Assembly: GCF_002105285.1 (NCBI RefSeq) | Contig: NZ_MUHR01000005.1 | Coordinates: 372,001-436,000 of the forward strand | DNA: 64,000 bases | Source: Planktotalea arctica | GTDB lineage: Bacteria > Pseudomonadota > Alphaproteobacteria > Rhodobacterales > Rhodobacteraceae | Direction: 5' to 3' | In this document: piece by piece, positions 55,677 to 64,000 of the stretch | How positions within the stretch are numbered: the first letter of the stretch is position 1 | How the letters are laid out: each line of letters opens with the position of its first letter | Translations under genes and position numbers: made by a program | The notes under the pieces: model-generated | Told to the model about the DNA's origin: nothing | The model's input: the letters and a program-made list of their open reading frames with translations, nothing else | The model's database searches: none

Positions 55677-57173
55677 TCAGATCGTTTGATCGTATTCACC
55701 GACCAATGGCTCCGTGCGGATCACCGCGTCGATATCGGCAAAAATCGCGCGCATTTCTGCATCGCTCTCGGAGCTTTCGCAAACCACGACCAGATTGGGC
55801 GTGTTCGAGCTTGCCCGTACCAACCCCCAAGAGCCATTGTCGAGAATTACGCGCGCGCCATTCACGGTCACGACTTGTGCGATATCGCGTCCACCAAGCT
55901 GTTCGCCGGCGTTGGCCTTTGCGACCAATTTGGCAACCAAACGTTCAAGTACGACATATTTTTCTTCATCTGCGCAATAAGGTGACATTGTGGGGGTCGC
56001 GTAGGTCACAGGCAGCGCTTTGCGCAGATCAGACATTGACATGTCCGGGTTTCGATCCATCAATTTGCAGATTTCGACTGCGACGCGCATGCCGCAATCG
56101 TAGCCGCGCCCCACCGGTTCGGCGAGGAAGTAGTGACCTGACTTTTCAAACCCTGCGAGCGCGCCAATTTCCTTGACGCGGCGTTTCATGTGGCTGTGGC
56201 CCGTTTTCCAGTAATCTGCTTTGGCCCCGTTTTTGATCAACTCGGGATCAGACGCAAACAGGCCTGTTGATTTCACATCCGCGACGAAGGTCGAATTGGG
56301 GTAAATCTTGCTCAGATCGCGCGCCATGATGACGCCGACTTTATCTGCGAAAATTTCCTCGCCCTCGTCATCTACGACGCCGCAACGATCGCCGTCGCCA
56401 TCAAAGCCAAGCGCAAAATCTGCGCCGGAGGCTTTGACTGAATCCGACATATCATGCAGCATTTCCATCGCTTCGGGGTTTGGGTTGTAATGGGGGAAAT
56501 TGTAATCCAGCGCATTGTGGCTTGGCACGACCTCTACACCGATCCGTTCGAACAATTCGGGGGCAAAGGCGCTGGCAGTTCCGTTGCCGGTGGCACAGAC
56601 GACCTTGATCTTACGGCTCATTTTGAAGCCACCGGCCAGATCGTCGAGATAGGCTTCGCGTACACCGTGGATGAACTCATATCCACCGCCGGGCGCAGCT
56701 TCTGCCTCGCCGTTCAGCACGATATCACGCAGCTCGTTCATCTCGTCGGGGCCGTGGGTCAAAGGACGCTCAAAGCCCATTTTGACCCCTGTCCAACCGT
56801 TTGGATTATGGCTTGCCGTGACCATGGCGACAGCGGGTGCATCAAGGTGGAACTGCGCAAAATAGGCCATCGGGGAGAGGGCCGGGCCGATGTCTTTGAC
56901 GTGAATACCCGCCTGCATCAGCCCAAGCATCAAAGCGTTTTTGATCGACAGCGAATATTCGCGGTAATCATTTCCAACAGCAATCACCGGCGCGATCCCG
57001 CGACGGCGCATTTGTGTGCCAAGGCCTAGGCCAAGTGCAGTGATGCCCGGCAGATTGATGTCATCGGGATATTTCCAACGTGCGTCATATTCACGAAAAC
57101 CGGTCGGTGTGATCATTGCGTCGCGCAGGAATTCCCAGGTATTCTGGGAAACGAAAGAAGCTGGTTTGGTCAT
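55677..57173 (-). CDS. Phosphomannomutase/phosphoglucomutase
   Basis: A 498-residue alpha-D-phosphohexomutase. The phosphoserine loop is VTASHNPNGWTGVKMGF (about 118-134), the magnesium loop FDGDGDRCGVV (about 253-263), the sugar-binding loop FEKSGHYF near 342, and the phosphate-binding domain is at the C-terminus. It interconverts hexose 6- and 1-phosphates for surface polysaccharide and lipopolysaccharide synthesis. kdsA ends before it by 12 nt in the reverse order of reading, and the neighbours kdsA and kpsET fit a cell-surface glycan role. Confidence 0.93.
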   Translation of the reverse strand: MTKPASFVSQNTWEFLRDAMITPTGFREYDARWKYPDDINLPGITALGLGLGTQMRRRGIAPVIAVGNDYREYSLSIKNALMLGLMQAGIHVKDIGPALSPMAYFAQFHLDAPAVAMVTASHNPNGWTGVKMGFERPLTHGPDEMNELRDIVLNGEAEAAPGGGYEFIHGVREAYLDDLAGGFKMSRKIKVVCATGNGTASAFAPELFERIGVEVVPSHNALDYNFPHYNPNPEAMEMLHDMSDSVKASGADFALGFDGDGDRCGVVDDEGEEIFADKVGVIMARDLSKIYPNSTFVADVKSTGLFASDPELIKNGAKADYWKTGHSHMKRRVKEIGALAGFEKSGHYFLAEPVGRGYDCGMRVAVEICKLMDRNPDMSMSDLRKALPVTYATPTMSPYCADEEKYVVLERLVAKLVAKANAGEQLGGRDIAQVVTVNGARVILDNGSWGLVRASSNTPNLVVVCESSESDAEMRAIFADIDAVIRTEPLVGEYDQTI

Positions 57174-57185
57174 AATATATTTTAC

Positions 57186-58019
57186 TCAAATCTCGACGGG
57201 ATGCGCTTTTGCAACCTCGTCTAGTTTCATCAATGTGCTGAGAAGTTTAGGCATCTGTTCTAGGTAGATCATGTTTGGCCCGTCGCAGGGCGCATTGTCA
57301 GGGTCCTGATGGGTTTCCATGAAGACAGCTGCCACGCCGATTGCAACGGCTGCGCGCGCCATCACCGGCGCGAATTCGCGTTGCCCGCCTGATGATCCGC
57401 CGCGCCCACCGGGCTGCTGTACAGAGTGGGTCGCATCCATCACCACAGGATAACCTGTTTGGGCCATTTGGGGCAGTCCGCGCATATCCGCCACGAGCGT
57501 ATTATAGCCAAAAGACGTGCCGCGCTCGGTGAGCATGATGCGCTTGTTGCCGGTACTTTCCAGCTTGTCCACGATATTGGGCATTTCCCAAGGGGCCAGA
57601 AACTGCCCCTTTTTAACATTGATCACCGCACCCGTATTGCCCGCCGCGATCAACATATCGGTCTGGCGACACAGAAAGGCGGGTATTTGCAAGACATCGA
57701 CTGCCGCTGCCGCGGGCGCGCATTGGGCCTCGCTGTGGACGTCTGTCAGCACGGGAATGCCCATCGCGCTGCGCAGGTCGCTGAGCACTTGCAGGCCTTT
57801 TTCGATGCCCAAACCACGTATGCCGGAAAGCGACGTGCGATTGGCTTTGTCGTACGAAGCCTTGAATATATATTGCGCACCGACGGCGTCGCAGGCTTCT
57901 TTCATCGTGCCCGCGATCATCTGCGCGTGATCCGCGCTTTCCAACTGGCACGGCCCCGCGATGATGGTCAGGGGGGCCGCATTTCCGACGGTCAAACCGC
58001 CAATATCAAGTGTTTTCAT
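57186..58019 (-). CDS. kdsA: 3-deoxy-8-phosphooctulonate synthase
   Basis: A 277-residue enzyme joining phosphoenolpyruvate and arabinose 5-phosphate to Kdo 8-phosphate. Near residues 22-32 it reads TIIAGPCQLES: the cysteine marks the metal-dependent class, unlike the asparagine of the E. coli enzyme. Also present are FKASYDKANRTS (about 53-64), LTDVHS, CRQTDM and VMDATHSVQ. The ATG at 58019 has no clear ribosome binding site and lies one base after the KpsE-like gene, so translation may be coupled; a GTG at 58040 is possible. Kdo also links group 2 capsules to lipid. Confidence 0.94.
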   Translation of the reverse strand: MKTLDIGGLTVGNAAPLTIIAGPCQLESADHAQMIAGTMKEACDAVGAQYIFKASYDKANRTSLSGIRGLGIEKGLQVLSDLRSAMGIPVLTDVHSEAQCAPAAAAVDVLQIPAFLCRQTDMLIAAGNTGAVINVKKGQFLAPWEMPNIVDKLESTGNKRIMLTERGTSFGYNTLVADMRGLPQMAQTGYPVVMDATHSVQQPGGRGGSSGGQREFAPVMARAAVAIGVAAVFMETHQDPDNAPCDGPNMIYLEQMPKLLSTLMKLDEVAKAHPVEI

Positions 58020-58020
58020 A

Positions 58021-59808
58021 CTAGGAGGAAACCTGTTCACGAAGGATCGACGCGGTCAGCGAGATCATGAGATAAATGCCAGCAAAGACAAGGAACGCCA
58101 GAATGGAATTCTCGAATTTACGCGGATAAGTTGGGTCTTCGCTCGGAACAGGCTCTACGCTAGTCGTCAGGTAGCGCGCTTGCGAAGCCGCCTCGCGCCG
58201 GGTCTGTTCCAGCTGCTCCAAGGCAGAAGCAAGCATTAAATCGCGCGTGGCCACATCGGCCTGTGCGAGCTGGATCTGCGAGGCAAGTTCAGCCAGTGAA
58301 TTTTCGCCCTGACTCGCATTGGTCATCTGATCGTTCAACCGATCCAGCAAGGCACGGAAGCGGCGCACATCGCCCTGCGCTCCCTCGACCTTGGCACGGT
58401 TGGGGCGGTTATTGTCCAGAAGCGCGGCCAGTTGCAGTTCTTTTTCCTGCACTTGTACTTCAATATTGTTGATTTGGCTGCGTAAGGACGCAATCTTGCC
58501 CTCGGGATCCAGAATATTGCCTTCTTGTTGCAGACGCACCATGCGTTCCTGCGCTTCTCGGCGTTCTTTGTCAGCGTTTCGGAAACTCATCTCCGCATCG
58601 GCAACCTGATTTTCCCGCTTACGCAAAGACAGGTTGTCCACGCGCTCTTCCGCGTAGCTGATCAGCGCTTTCGAGAATTCGGCGCTTAACACGGGATCGG
58701 CTGCGATCACTTCCATTTTGATCACGCCTTCGGTCGGATCATAGCCAATTTCGATCGCCTTTTTGTAGATTTTATAGGCGTCCTCGGTCGAGGGATCTGC
58801 TTCAAGGCGTTGAATTGCGTCGATTTCTGGATTCATGAAATGCGCGTTAAACCCTACATCTGCATCTAGGCGCAGCATTGCATCCTTGGACGTCAGATAG
58901 GATTGCACGGCAATCGCGTCCTGGTTGGTCGCGAATTGGGTCCCTGAAAGTAGGCCACCCATGGCCCCCCCCGAGGTTTCGGCCTTCAAGATCAGAAATT
59001 CGGATTTGGTCGCATACATCGGGGTTGCGATTGCGTAATAATAGTAGGCCACGATCAGTGTTGGCAGAAACACGAAAAACCCGAGCCGCGTGAACAAAAG
59101 TGCGAGCTTGCGACGGCGACGTTTTGCGATATCGCGCTGGATTTGTGAAATTTCTTCAGCGCGCCGCTCCGCGGGGCTGGGTCCCTCGGGATGGGTGGGC
59201 ATATTGGCACTTGCCGACATGGTTTGCGGCAGGTTGATCGGCTCTAGCGTCGGGTCCTGCGGCATCAGCGGCTGTGTGGCGGAAGACCCGCCATTGCTCT
59301 TGCCCTCGCCTGGAACGACCAGTTCCAACATGTTGGTGCGCTGGAACGGATCGATGCCACGCGTGCGCAATTGGCGTACAGCGTCATAATCCGACGTAGG
59401 CGCTAGCCCGTATTTTTGCGCAGCGCGGCGCGCCATGCGCAGCTGTCGGCCAGTAAGACCTTCGCGTTTGATCTCGTCGATATCTTGCTCTGCGCTAACT
59501 TCGGCGGCCGAAGAGACCAACCCTGCGCGCGCTTGCGCCTGCGGCGCAGCTGAAGGCATGGCTTGTTTCACAGGTTGAATGCGCCCCATCGCTTGCCCTG
59601 CGGGCTGCGCTTGGGATTGCGCCGTGGGCGGCGCAGCGTTTTGCCGGGGCGGTGCGTGTTGTGGTCTCACTGGCGCAGCCGCGGCACTGGGTGACGGGCG
59701 CACAGGGCTAGGGGCAGCAGGGGCCGCCGCTTGAGATGCAGATTGTTCATCCGCAAGTGAGCCTGTCCGCTTGATGCGGAACTTTTTAGCCTTGGGTTTC
59801 GTAGTCAT
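58021..59808 (-). CDS. Capsule polysaccharide export inner-membrane protein (KpsE/Wzz-like)
   Basis: A 595-residue polysaccharide co-polymerase-family protein. Residues 1 to about 235 are a cytoplasmic region, rich in Ala/Pro/Gln at first, which is longer than in KpsE of E. coli. A membrane helix follows (about 240-262, FFVFLPTLIVAYYYYAI), then a periplasmic domain with long coiled coils (about 370-550) and a final helix (about 569-591). It would bridge the ABC exporter to the outer-membrane channel. The ATG at 59808 overlaps the end of the KpsT-like gene by 23 bases. Confidence 0.88.
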   Translation of the reverse strand: MTTKPKAKKFRIKRTGSLADEQSASQAAAPAAPSPVRPSPSAAAAPVRPQHAPPRQNAAPPTAQSQAQPAGQAMGRIQPVKQAMPSAAPQAQARAGLVSSAAEVSAEQDIDEIKREGLTGRQLRMARRAAQKYGLAPTSDYDAVRQLRTRGIDPFQRTNMLELVVPGEGKSNGGSSATQPLMPQDPTLEPINLPQTMSASANMPTHPEGPSPAERRAEEISQIQRDIAKRRRRKLALLFTRLGFFVFLPTLIVAYYYYAIATPMYATKSEFLILKAETSGGAMGGLLSGTQFATNQDAIAVQSYLTSKDAMLRLDADVGFNAHFMNPEIDAIQRLEADPSTEDAYKIYKKAIEIGYDPTEGVIKMEVIAADPVLSAEFSKALISYAEERVDNLSLRKRENQVADAEMSFRNADKERREAQERMVRLQQEGNILDPEGKIASLRSQINNIEVQVQEKELQLAALLDNNRPNRAKVEGAQGDVRRFRALLDRLNDQMTNASQGENSLAELASQIQLAQADVATRDLMLASALEQLEQTRREAASQARYLTTSVEPVPSEDPTYPRKFENSILAFLVFAGIYLMISLTASILREQVSS

Positions 59809-60445
59809 AGAGCTGTTTCGCTTCTTCCAAGGTGTCAAACATCTCTAGCTTGCCGTTTATTAAAACAGCAGCAGAGGCTGCGAATCGTTCCAATGTCTCG
59901 GCCTGATGCGAGACGATGATGATTGTTGTGGTGCGCAGCCGCTCGCGCAGGATTTCGCCTGCCTTACGGTTGAACTCCACATCGGTCGAATTGGGCATGC
60001 CCTCATCGATGAGGTACATGTCGAAATCAAGCGCGAGCAGCAGCGCGAAGGTAAAGCGCGCGCGCATGCCCGAGCTATAGGTGCCGAGCGGCTGGTCGAA
60101 ATACTCGCCAAGCCCACAAAGCCAGCGGCAGAACGCTTCGACATAGTCGGGATCAAGCCCGTAAAGACGCGCAATATATCGCGAATTTTCCATCGCCGTG
60201 TGTTTAGTGATCACGCCGCCCATGAACCCTAGCGGAAACGAGATTTTGCAGGTCTTGCGTATCTCGCCCTCGTCCGGTTTTTCAAGTCCGGCCATCATGT
60301 TCACCAACGTCGTCTTGCCTGTGCCGTTGGGCGCAAGAATGCCTATGGAGCGACCAAGCTCCACACGAAACGACACACGATCAAGGATAACCTTGCGCTG
60401 CGTCCCGGTCCAAAAGGACTTGCTGACGTTTTCGAATTCTAACAT
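59786..60445 (-). CDS. Capsule polysaccharide ABC transporter ATPase (KpsT-like)
   Basis: A 219-residue ABC ATPase of the polysaccharide-export subgroup. Walker A is APNGTGKTT (about 38-46), the signature is the shortened YSSGMRARFTFAL (about 130-142), and Walker B is MYLIDEGMP (about 151-159), all typical of KpsT/CtrD. It energises export of capsular polysaccharide to the periplasm. The permease partner KpsM is not next to it: upstream is an intergenic gap and then an opposite-strand gene. It overlaps the KpsE-like gene. Confidence 0.9.
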   Translation of the reverse strand: MLEFENVSKSFWTGTQRKVILDRVSFRVELGRSIGILAPNGTGKTTLVNMMAGLEKPDEGEIRKTCKISFPLGFMGGVITKHTAMENSRYIARLYGLDPDYVEAFCRWLCGLGEYFDQPLGTYSSGMRARFTFALLLALDFDMYLIDEGMPNSTDVEFNRKAGEILRERLRTTTIIIVSHQAETLERFAASAAVLINGKLEMFDTLEEAKQLYDYETQG

Positions 60446-60591
60446 TCACCTATCCGGCTGCTCTGCCGCCCACCCATATACCAGGTGTATTAAGCATTCT
60501 TTATGTGCCAATTTTGACGACACTATGTCACATCATCAGTAATCGTTTCAATCCTTGTAGGTAAAGCGTCGCAGGTGGAATGGGAAACTGT

Positions 60592-60672
60592 ATGAAAAAG
60601 GCCCCTCTGGGGAGGGATTGGCAGAATTTGGCTCGCATGAACCGTGCAAAGCGCGCGGGTGCGGCGCGATGA
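60592..60672 (+). CDS. Tiny ORF (26 aa) translationally coupled to the glycosylase gene
   Basis: ATG at 60592 opens 26 codons, basic and helical in character (begins MKKAPLGRDW, ends in Arg/Ala-rich sequence), and its TGA overlaps the glycosylase ATG at 60669 (ATGA). GGTGGAATGGGA lies just upstream and could serve as a ribosome binding site, whereas the glycosylase start itself has none. It may be a leader peptide that couples translation, or a small protein. Only position and overlap support it. Confidence 0.4.
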   Translation: MKKAPLGRDWQNLARMNRAKRAGAAR

Positions 60673-61277
60673 ACATGCTGCAAGGCCTGCGTGATCTACA
60701 GGGCGGTATCGCAAATTGCCGCCTGTGTGCTGCGCGTTTTGCGCAAACTGCGACGGGGCACGAACCGCGCCCCGTGCTTTGGCTTGATGCTGCAAGTGCG
60801 CCGCGTATCTTGATCGCGGGCCAAGCGCCCGGCGCGCGCGTGCAGGCAAGCGGACTTCCCTTTAGTGATCCCTCCGGGGATCGTTTGCGCGGCTGGCTCG
60901 GGCTGAACACTGCGCAGTTCTATGACCGCAGTCGCATTGCGATCGCGCCGATGGCGTTTTGTTTTCCCGGTTATGATGCCAAGGGCAGTGATTTGCCGCC
61001 GCCGCCGATTTGCGCACGCACGTGGCGCAGCGATCTCATGTCCCATTTGGGCGATGTGCCGCTGACCTTGCTTATCGGGGGGCATGCGATGAAATGGCAT
61101 CTAGAGAGTAAAGAGGGCGTAACGCAGACCGTGCTTGGTTGGAAATCCCACGCGCCAGTGGTTTTCCCCTTGCCGCATCCCTCATGGCGCAATACCGCAT
61201 GGCTCAAGAAAAACCCGTGGTTCGAGGCTGATCTTCTCCCAGTCCTTCGCGCGCGGGTACAAGAGGTGCTGACATGA
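60669..61277 (+). CDS. Uracil-DNA glycosylase-superfamily protein
   Basis: A 202-residue protein related to family 4/5-type uracil-DNA glycosylases. Motif 1 is ILIAGQAPGARVQASG (about 47-62), the central part includes AIAPMAFCFPGYD, and the C-terminal motif is FPLPHPSWRN (about 170-179), in which HPS is the catalytic/DNA-clamp loop. Two cysteines (CRLC, near 18-21) resemble half of a family 4 iron-sulfur site. It probably removes damaged bases. It overlaps the SseB-family gene by four bases. Confidence 0.85.
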   Translation: MNMLQGLRDLQGGIANCRLCAARFAQTATGHEPRPVLWLDAASAPRILIAGQAPGARVQASGLPFSDPSGDRLRGWLGLNTAQFYDRSRIAIAPMAFCFPGYDAKGSDLPPPPICARTWRSDLMSHLGDVPLTLLIGGHAMKWHLESKEGVTQTVLGWKSHAPVVFPLPHPSWRNTAWLKKNPWFEADLLPVLRARVQEVLT

Positions 61278-62065
61278 GCGAACTAACTCCCCTTGATATT
61301 GCCCACGCCGCGATGGAAGCTGCGCCTGGTGACGACAATGCGCGCCTGCGCTATTACGAGCGCCTGTCCGACAGCGAGTTGTTCCTGCTGCTCACCAAAG
61401 AGGGGAGCGGCGATCAAATCAGCCCCGAAATCTTCGATCTGGGCGATGCCAGTTTTGTGCTGGTTTTCGATCGGGAGGAACGCCTGTCCAGCTTCGTTGG
61501 CAAGGCTGCACCTTATGTTGCGCTCTCTGGCCGGGTGATCACCCAGATGCTTGTGGGGCAGGGGATTGGCCTTGGTGTGAACCTTGAAGTGGCAACATCG
61601 CAGAACTTGATCCCGCCCGAAGCCGTCAATTGGCTTTCTGAGACGCTGGCTCACAGCCCAGATGAAGTCGAAGCTAGGGCCGAAGAGCTCTATGCGCCAA
61701 AAGATTTGCCCGAAGCCCTGTTGATCGCACTTGATGCAAAACTGGCGACAACCGCGGGCCTTGCGAGCAACGCCTATCTGGTTGCCGTGCATTACGAGGG
61801 TGGCTCAAAAGGGCATTTGCTCGGCTTTGTCGGCACAGTTGAGGGTGCAGAGGGCGCATTGGCGAAAGCGGCAGGTGAGGCGCTGACCTTTTCTGGCATC
61901 GAGGCGGGTAGTATTGATGTTGGTTTCTTCTCCGCCAGTGACCCAATGGCGGCGGCGATGTCCAAGGTTGGCCTGCGTTTCGAGTTGCCCAAACTGGAAG
62001 AGCGCGCACAAGTCGTTCGGGCTGCGCCCGGCTCTGATCCTGCCAAGCCGCCGATTTTGCGTTAA
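61274..62065 (+). CDS. SseB-family protein
   Basis: A 263-residue protein with the SseB N-terminal domain (about 20-125), showing SDSELFLLLTKEG, FVLVFDREERLSSFVG and YVALSGRVITQML, and a C-terminal region like SseB_C (about 140-240). The biochemical role is unknown. It is cytoplasmic by lack of a signal. Its stop codon overlaps the convergent ghrA stop (TTAA shared). Confidence 0.88.
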   Translation: MSELTPLDIAHAAMEAAPGDDNARLRYYERLSDSELFLLLTKEGSGDQISPEIFDLGDASFVLVFDREERLSSFVGKAAPYVALSGRVITQMLVGQGIGLGVNLEVATSQNLIPPEAVNWLSETLAHSPDEVEARAEELYAPKDLPEALLIALDAKLATTAGLASNAYLVAVHYEGGSKGHLLGFVGTVEGAEGALAKAAGEALTFSGIEAGSIDVGFFSASDPMAAAMSKVGLRFELPKLEERAQVVRAAPGSDPAKPPILR

Positions 62066-62997
62066 TACCCGGCGCTACGATCCACAAGGTGCAAAAGCGG
62101 CGCGCCTGCCTCGCCGCGCCGGATGTTTTCGGCAACGCATTGGCTCGCCGTCCATGTGCGTGTTTCAGACGCGATATGCGGTGTGACAGTCACGTTTGGA
62201 TGTGCCCAGAAAGGGTGATCCTGTGGCAAAGGTTCAACGCGAAACACATCCAGCGTCGCATGGCCGATCTGGCCGCTATCAAGCGCGTCCAAAAGCGCTT
62301 CGTCGTCAATCAAAGGGCCACGCCCGGGGTTGATAATCGCCGCGCCTTTGGCGAGCCAGCTTAGGCTCTCCGCATCGAGCGCATTTTCGGTTGCGGGTGT
62401 ATCTGGGAGCAAAAGCACAACAATTTCCGCGCCGCTCAACGCGGCCTTCAATCCGTCTTTCCGACTGTAGCAGGTTACGCCCTTGATAGATTTCTGGCTG
62501 CGGCTCCAGCCGGAAACCTGAAACCCGAATGTGGCCAAGGTCTGCGCGCAAACCGCGCCAAGTTCGCCCAGACCCAAGATCGTCACGGCGCGATCCTGCG
62601 CCAAGGGCGGCGCGATGGCCTGCCAAAGGTGATCAGGATTGATGATATGCGCGTCTATTCCAAGATGGTGGCGCAGCACATGACCGCTGACCCATTCCTT
62701 CATGCCTTGGGTCAAACCATGATCGACCATGCGCGCCAAGGGCACGTTCAGGGTCGGGTTGGGCGCGACGGTCTCGACGCCGGCCCAGAGGTTCAAAACT
62801 GCTTTCAGCTTTGGGAAAACCGAGAAATCCTGCACGTCTGAATTCGGGGCATAGACGATATACTCTACGGTTTGCGCCGGCAGATCACAGGCGATCGTCG
62901 CCTCGATCCCTGCTTCTTTCAAAGCACGCCTCAGGGGCGCTTCATATTCAACCCAGCGCGCGGGCTTGGCCGCAAAAAGCACTTGCACAGCCATCAT
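62062..62997 (-). CDS. ghrA: Glyoxylate/hydroxypyruvate reductase A
   Basis: A 311-residue D-2-hydroxyacid dehydrogenase of the GhrA type. The cofactor motif is TILGLGELGAVCAQTLATFG (about 139-158), the catalytic arginine is in GAAIINPGRGPLIDD (about 220-234), and glutamate and histidine are in FRVEPLP and VTPHIASE. It reduces glyoxylate and hydroxypyruvate with NADPH. The start ATG at 62997 overlaps the rodA stop by ATGA; a second ATG three bases on is equally possible. Confidence 0.93.
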   Translation of the reverse strand: MMAVQVLFAAKPARWVEYEAPLRRALKEAGIEATIACDLPAQTVEYIVYAPNSDVQDFSVFPKLKAVLNLWAGVETVAPNPTLNVPLARMVDHGLTQGMKEWVSGHVLRHHLGIDAHIINPDHLWQAIAPPLAQDRAVTILGLGELGAVCAQTLATFGFQVSGWSRSQKSIKGVTCYSRKDGLKAALSGAEIVVLLLPDTPATENALDAESLSWLAKGAAIINPGRGPLIDDEALLDALDSGQIGHATLDVFRVEPLPQDHPFWAHPNVTVTPHIASETRTWTASQCVAENIRRGEAGAPLLHLVDRSAGY

Positions 62998-64000
62998 CGT
63001 GGCCGATGCACATGGGCGCTTTGGACAAGGCCAAAACCAAGGAGCAGAATGAGCATTGCAGAACCTCCATAACTTACCAACGGGAGCGGCACGCCGACCA
63101 CGGGCGCAAGGCCCATCACCATCGACATATTCACTGCGAAGAACAAAAAGAACGTGGCCGCGATGCCCAGAGTCAAGAGTGCGGCAAAGCGGTTCTTGTT
63201 ATTGAGCGCGGACACCACGCAAAACAGAATGATCAGGGTATAAAGTAGTAAGAGCGAAAAAGCCCCGATAAAGCCGAATTCTTCCGCCAGCGTGGTGAAG
63301 ATAAAATCCGTGTGTTTCTCGGGCAAAAAGTTCAGCCGCGATTGCGTGCCTTGCATAAAGCCGCGCCCCGTCCAGCCACCCGAACCTAGCGCGATCTTGC
63401 TTTGGGTGATGTGATAGCCGGCGCCAAGCGGATCGCTTGCAGGGTCCAGAAACGTGTCGATGCGGCGGAACTGGTAGTTCTTGAGCAATTGCCACTCGGT
63501 CCCGCGGCTTTGGAAAACGGCGGCGATGAGGCCGATACCGCTGGCGATCACCGCCGCAAAATAGGCCCAGTGCACGCCCGCCATAAACATTAAAAGCCCG
63601 CCTCCAGAGAGCAGCAATAGTGCCGTTCCAAGGTCGGGTTGGCGCAGCACCAGCATTGTAGGGAGCAAGATTATGACAACGGGTATCGCGACCCAAAGCG
63701 GCCGTGAGGTACGGCTCAGTGGCAGCCAGTCGTAATAGGCCGCCAAGAGCATCACCAGTGCGATTTTCATCAACTCGGAGGGTTGCAGCCGCATGAAACC
63801 CAGATTGATCCAGCGCTGCGCGCCCATGCCGACGGAGCCGAAGAATTCCACATAGAGCAACAAAATGATCGAGGTGCCATATGCGAGGCCCGCCATGTTG
63901 CGCCAAAAGTAGATCGGCACCATAGCGACGATCAACATAAGGGTGAAACCCAGCAGGAAACGCTTGATCTGCGGCTCGGCCCAAGGGGTGAACGATCCAC
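62994..64000 (-). CDS. rodA: Rod shape-determining protein RodA (5' end cut by window)
   Basis: Continuous coding sequence from the window edge to a stop at 62994, about 335 residues of a SEDS-family peptidoglycan polymerase. The first visible residues, GSFTPWAEPQIKRFLL, correspond to the normal region near residue 40, so the start lies outside. Motifs GAQRWINLG, QPSELMKIAL (about 70-80 of the fragment), LRQPDLGTALLL and VGVPLPLVSYGGSAML mark the family. Multiple membrane segments are clear. It builds cell-wall glycan with PBP2 during elongation. Confidence 0.96.
   Translation of the reverse strand, partial: GSFTPWAEPQIKRFLLGFTLMLIVAMVPIYFWRNMAGLAYGTSIILLLYVEFFGSVGMGAQRWINLGFMRLQPSELMKIALVMLLAAYYDWLPLSRTSRPLWVAIPVVIILLPTMLVLRQPDLGTALLLLSGGGLLMFMAGVHWAYFAAVIASGIGLIAAVFQSRGTEWQLLKNYQFRRIDTFLDPASDPLGAGYHITQSKIALGSGGWTGRGFMQGTQSRLNFLPEKHTDFIFTTLAEEFGFIGAFSLLLLYTLIILFCVVSALNNKNRFAALLTLGIAATFFLFFAVNMSMVMGLAPVVGVPLPLVSYGGSAMLILLLGFGLVQSAHVHRPR

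Overview
The window looks like a chromosomal segment of an alphaproteobacterium of the Rhodobacterales (Roseobacter/Rhodobacter type). The reasons are the xdhABC arrangement as in Rhodobacter capsulatus, an F1-only ATP synthase operon (atpHAGDC) whose atpH begins with GTG, a type II lumazine synthase behind an FMN riboswitch, and DUF2125 and TIGR01459 proteins typical of this order. GC content is moderately high, and many genes overlap by ATGA. No rRNA, tRNA, CRISPR array or prophage was seen. The only mobile element is one decayed IS1182-type insertion sequence.

Left part (1-16 kb). The minus strand carries the start of an aldo/keto reductase, an MFS transporter, and a large purine operon read leftward: xanthine dehydrogenase xdhA-xdhB-xdhC, a nucleoside/purine-type ABC transporter (ATPase and two permeases), and a BMP-family binding protein, closed by a strong terminator. 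Next come an ArsR regulator with an AHSA1-domain partner, and plus-strand dnaE.

15.5-27.5 kb. This is a long minus-strand catabolic and transport locus. It holds a peptide-type binding protein, two permeases, a fused double ATPase, an aldehyde dehydrogenase, a small membrane protein, an SDR, a P1/NylC-type Ntn hydrolase, an alpha/beta hydrolase and a TPR protein. A histone-deacetylase-like amidohydrolase is inserted in the opposite orientation. Two closely related 20-bp AT-rich palindromes centred on TTCTAGAA lie at the convergent gene ends at 15.4 and 26.0 kb.

27.5-42 kb. Here are a YegD-like Hsp70, the IS remnant, an M20 deacylase, FMN riboswitch-ribH2, DUF2125 and a ChaC-like cyclotransferase. 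They are followed by a MotA/MotB-like pair whose MotB-like member has a very long predicted coiled coil, an M23 peptidase, clpA, gloB and a methyltransferase.

42-64 kb. The segment is mainly housekeeping: the ATP synthase F1 operon with a terminator and an intercistronic hairpin before atpC, an H-type lectin gene, a 40-residue membrane protein, prs, a DsbA-family isomerase, a hydrolase, threonine aldolase, a YcgN protein, ribF, a MaoC hydratase, a HAD phosphatase and a family II pyrophosphatase. A surface-polysaccharide group follows (phosphomannomutase, kdsA, KpsE-like and KpsT-like proteins). The window ends with a uracil-DNA glycosylase-like protein preceded by a tiny coupled ORF, an SseB-family protein, ghrA, and rodA cut by the window edge.

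The most unusual items are the MotAB/ZorAB-like pair, the acyl-amide/peptide locus with its inverted deacetylase, the paired palindromes, and several small or structured elements between genes.
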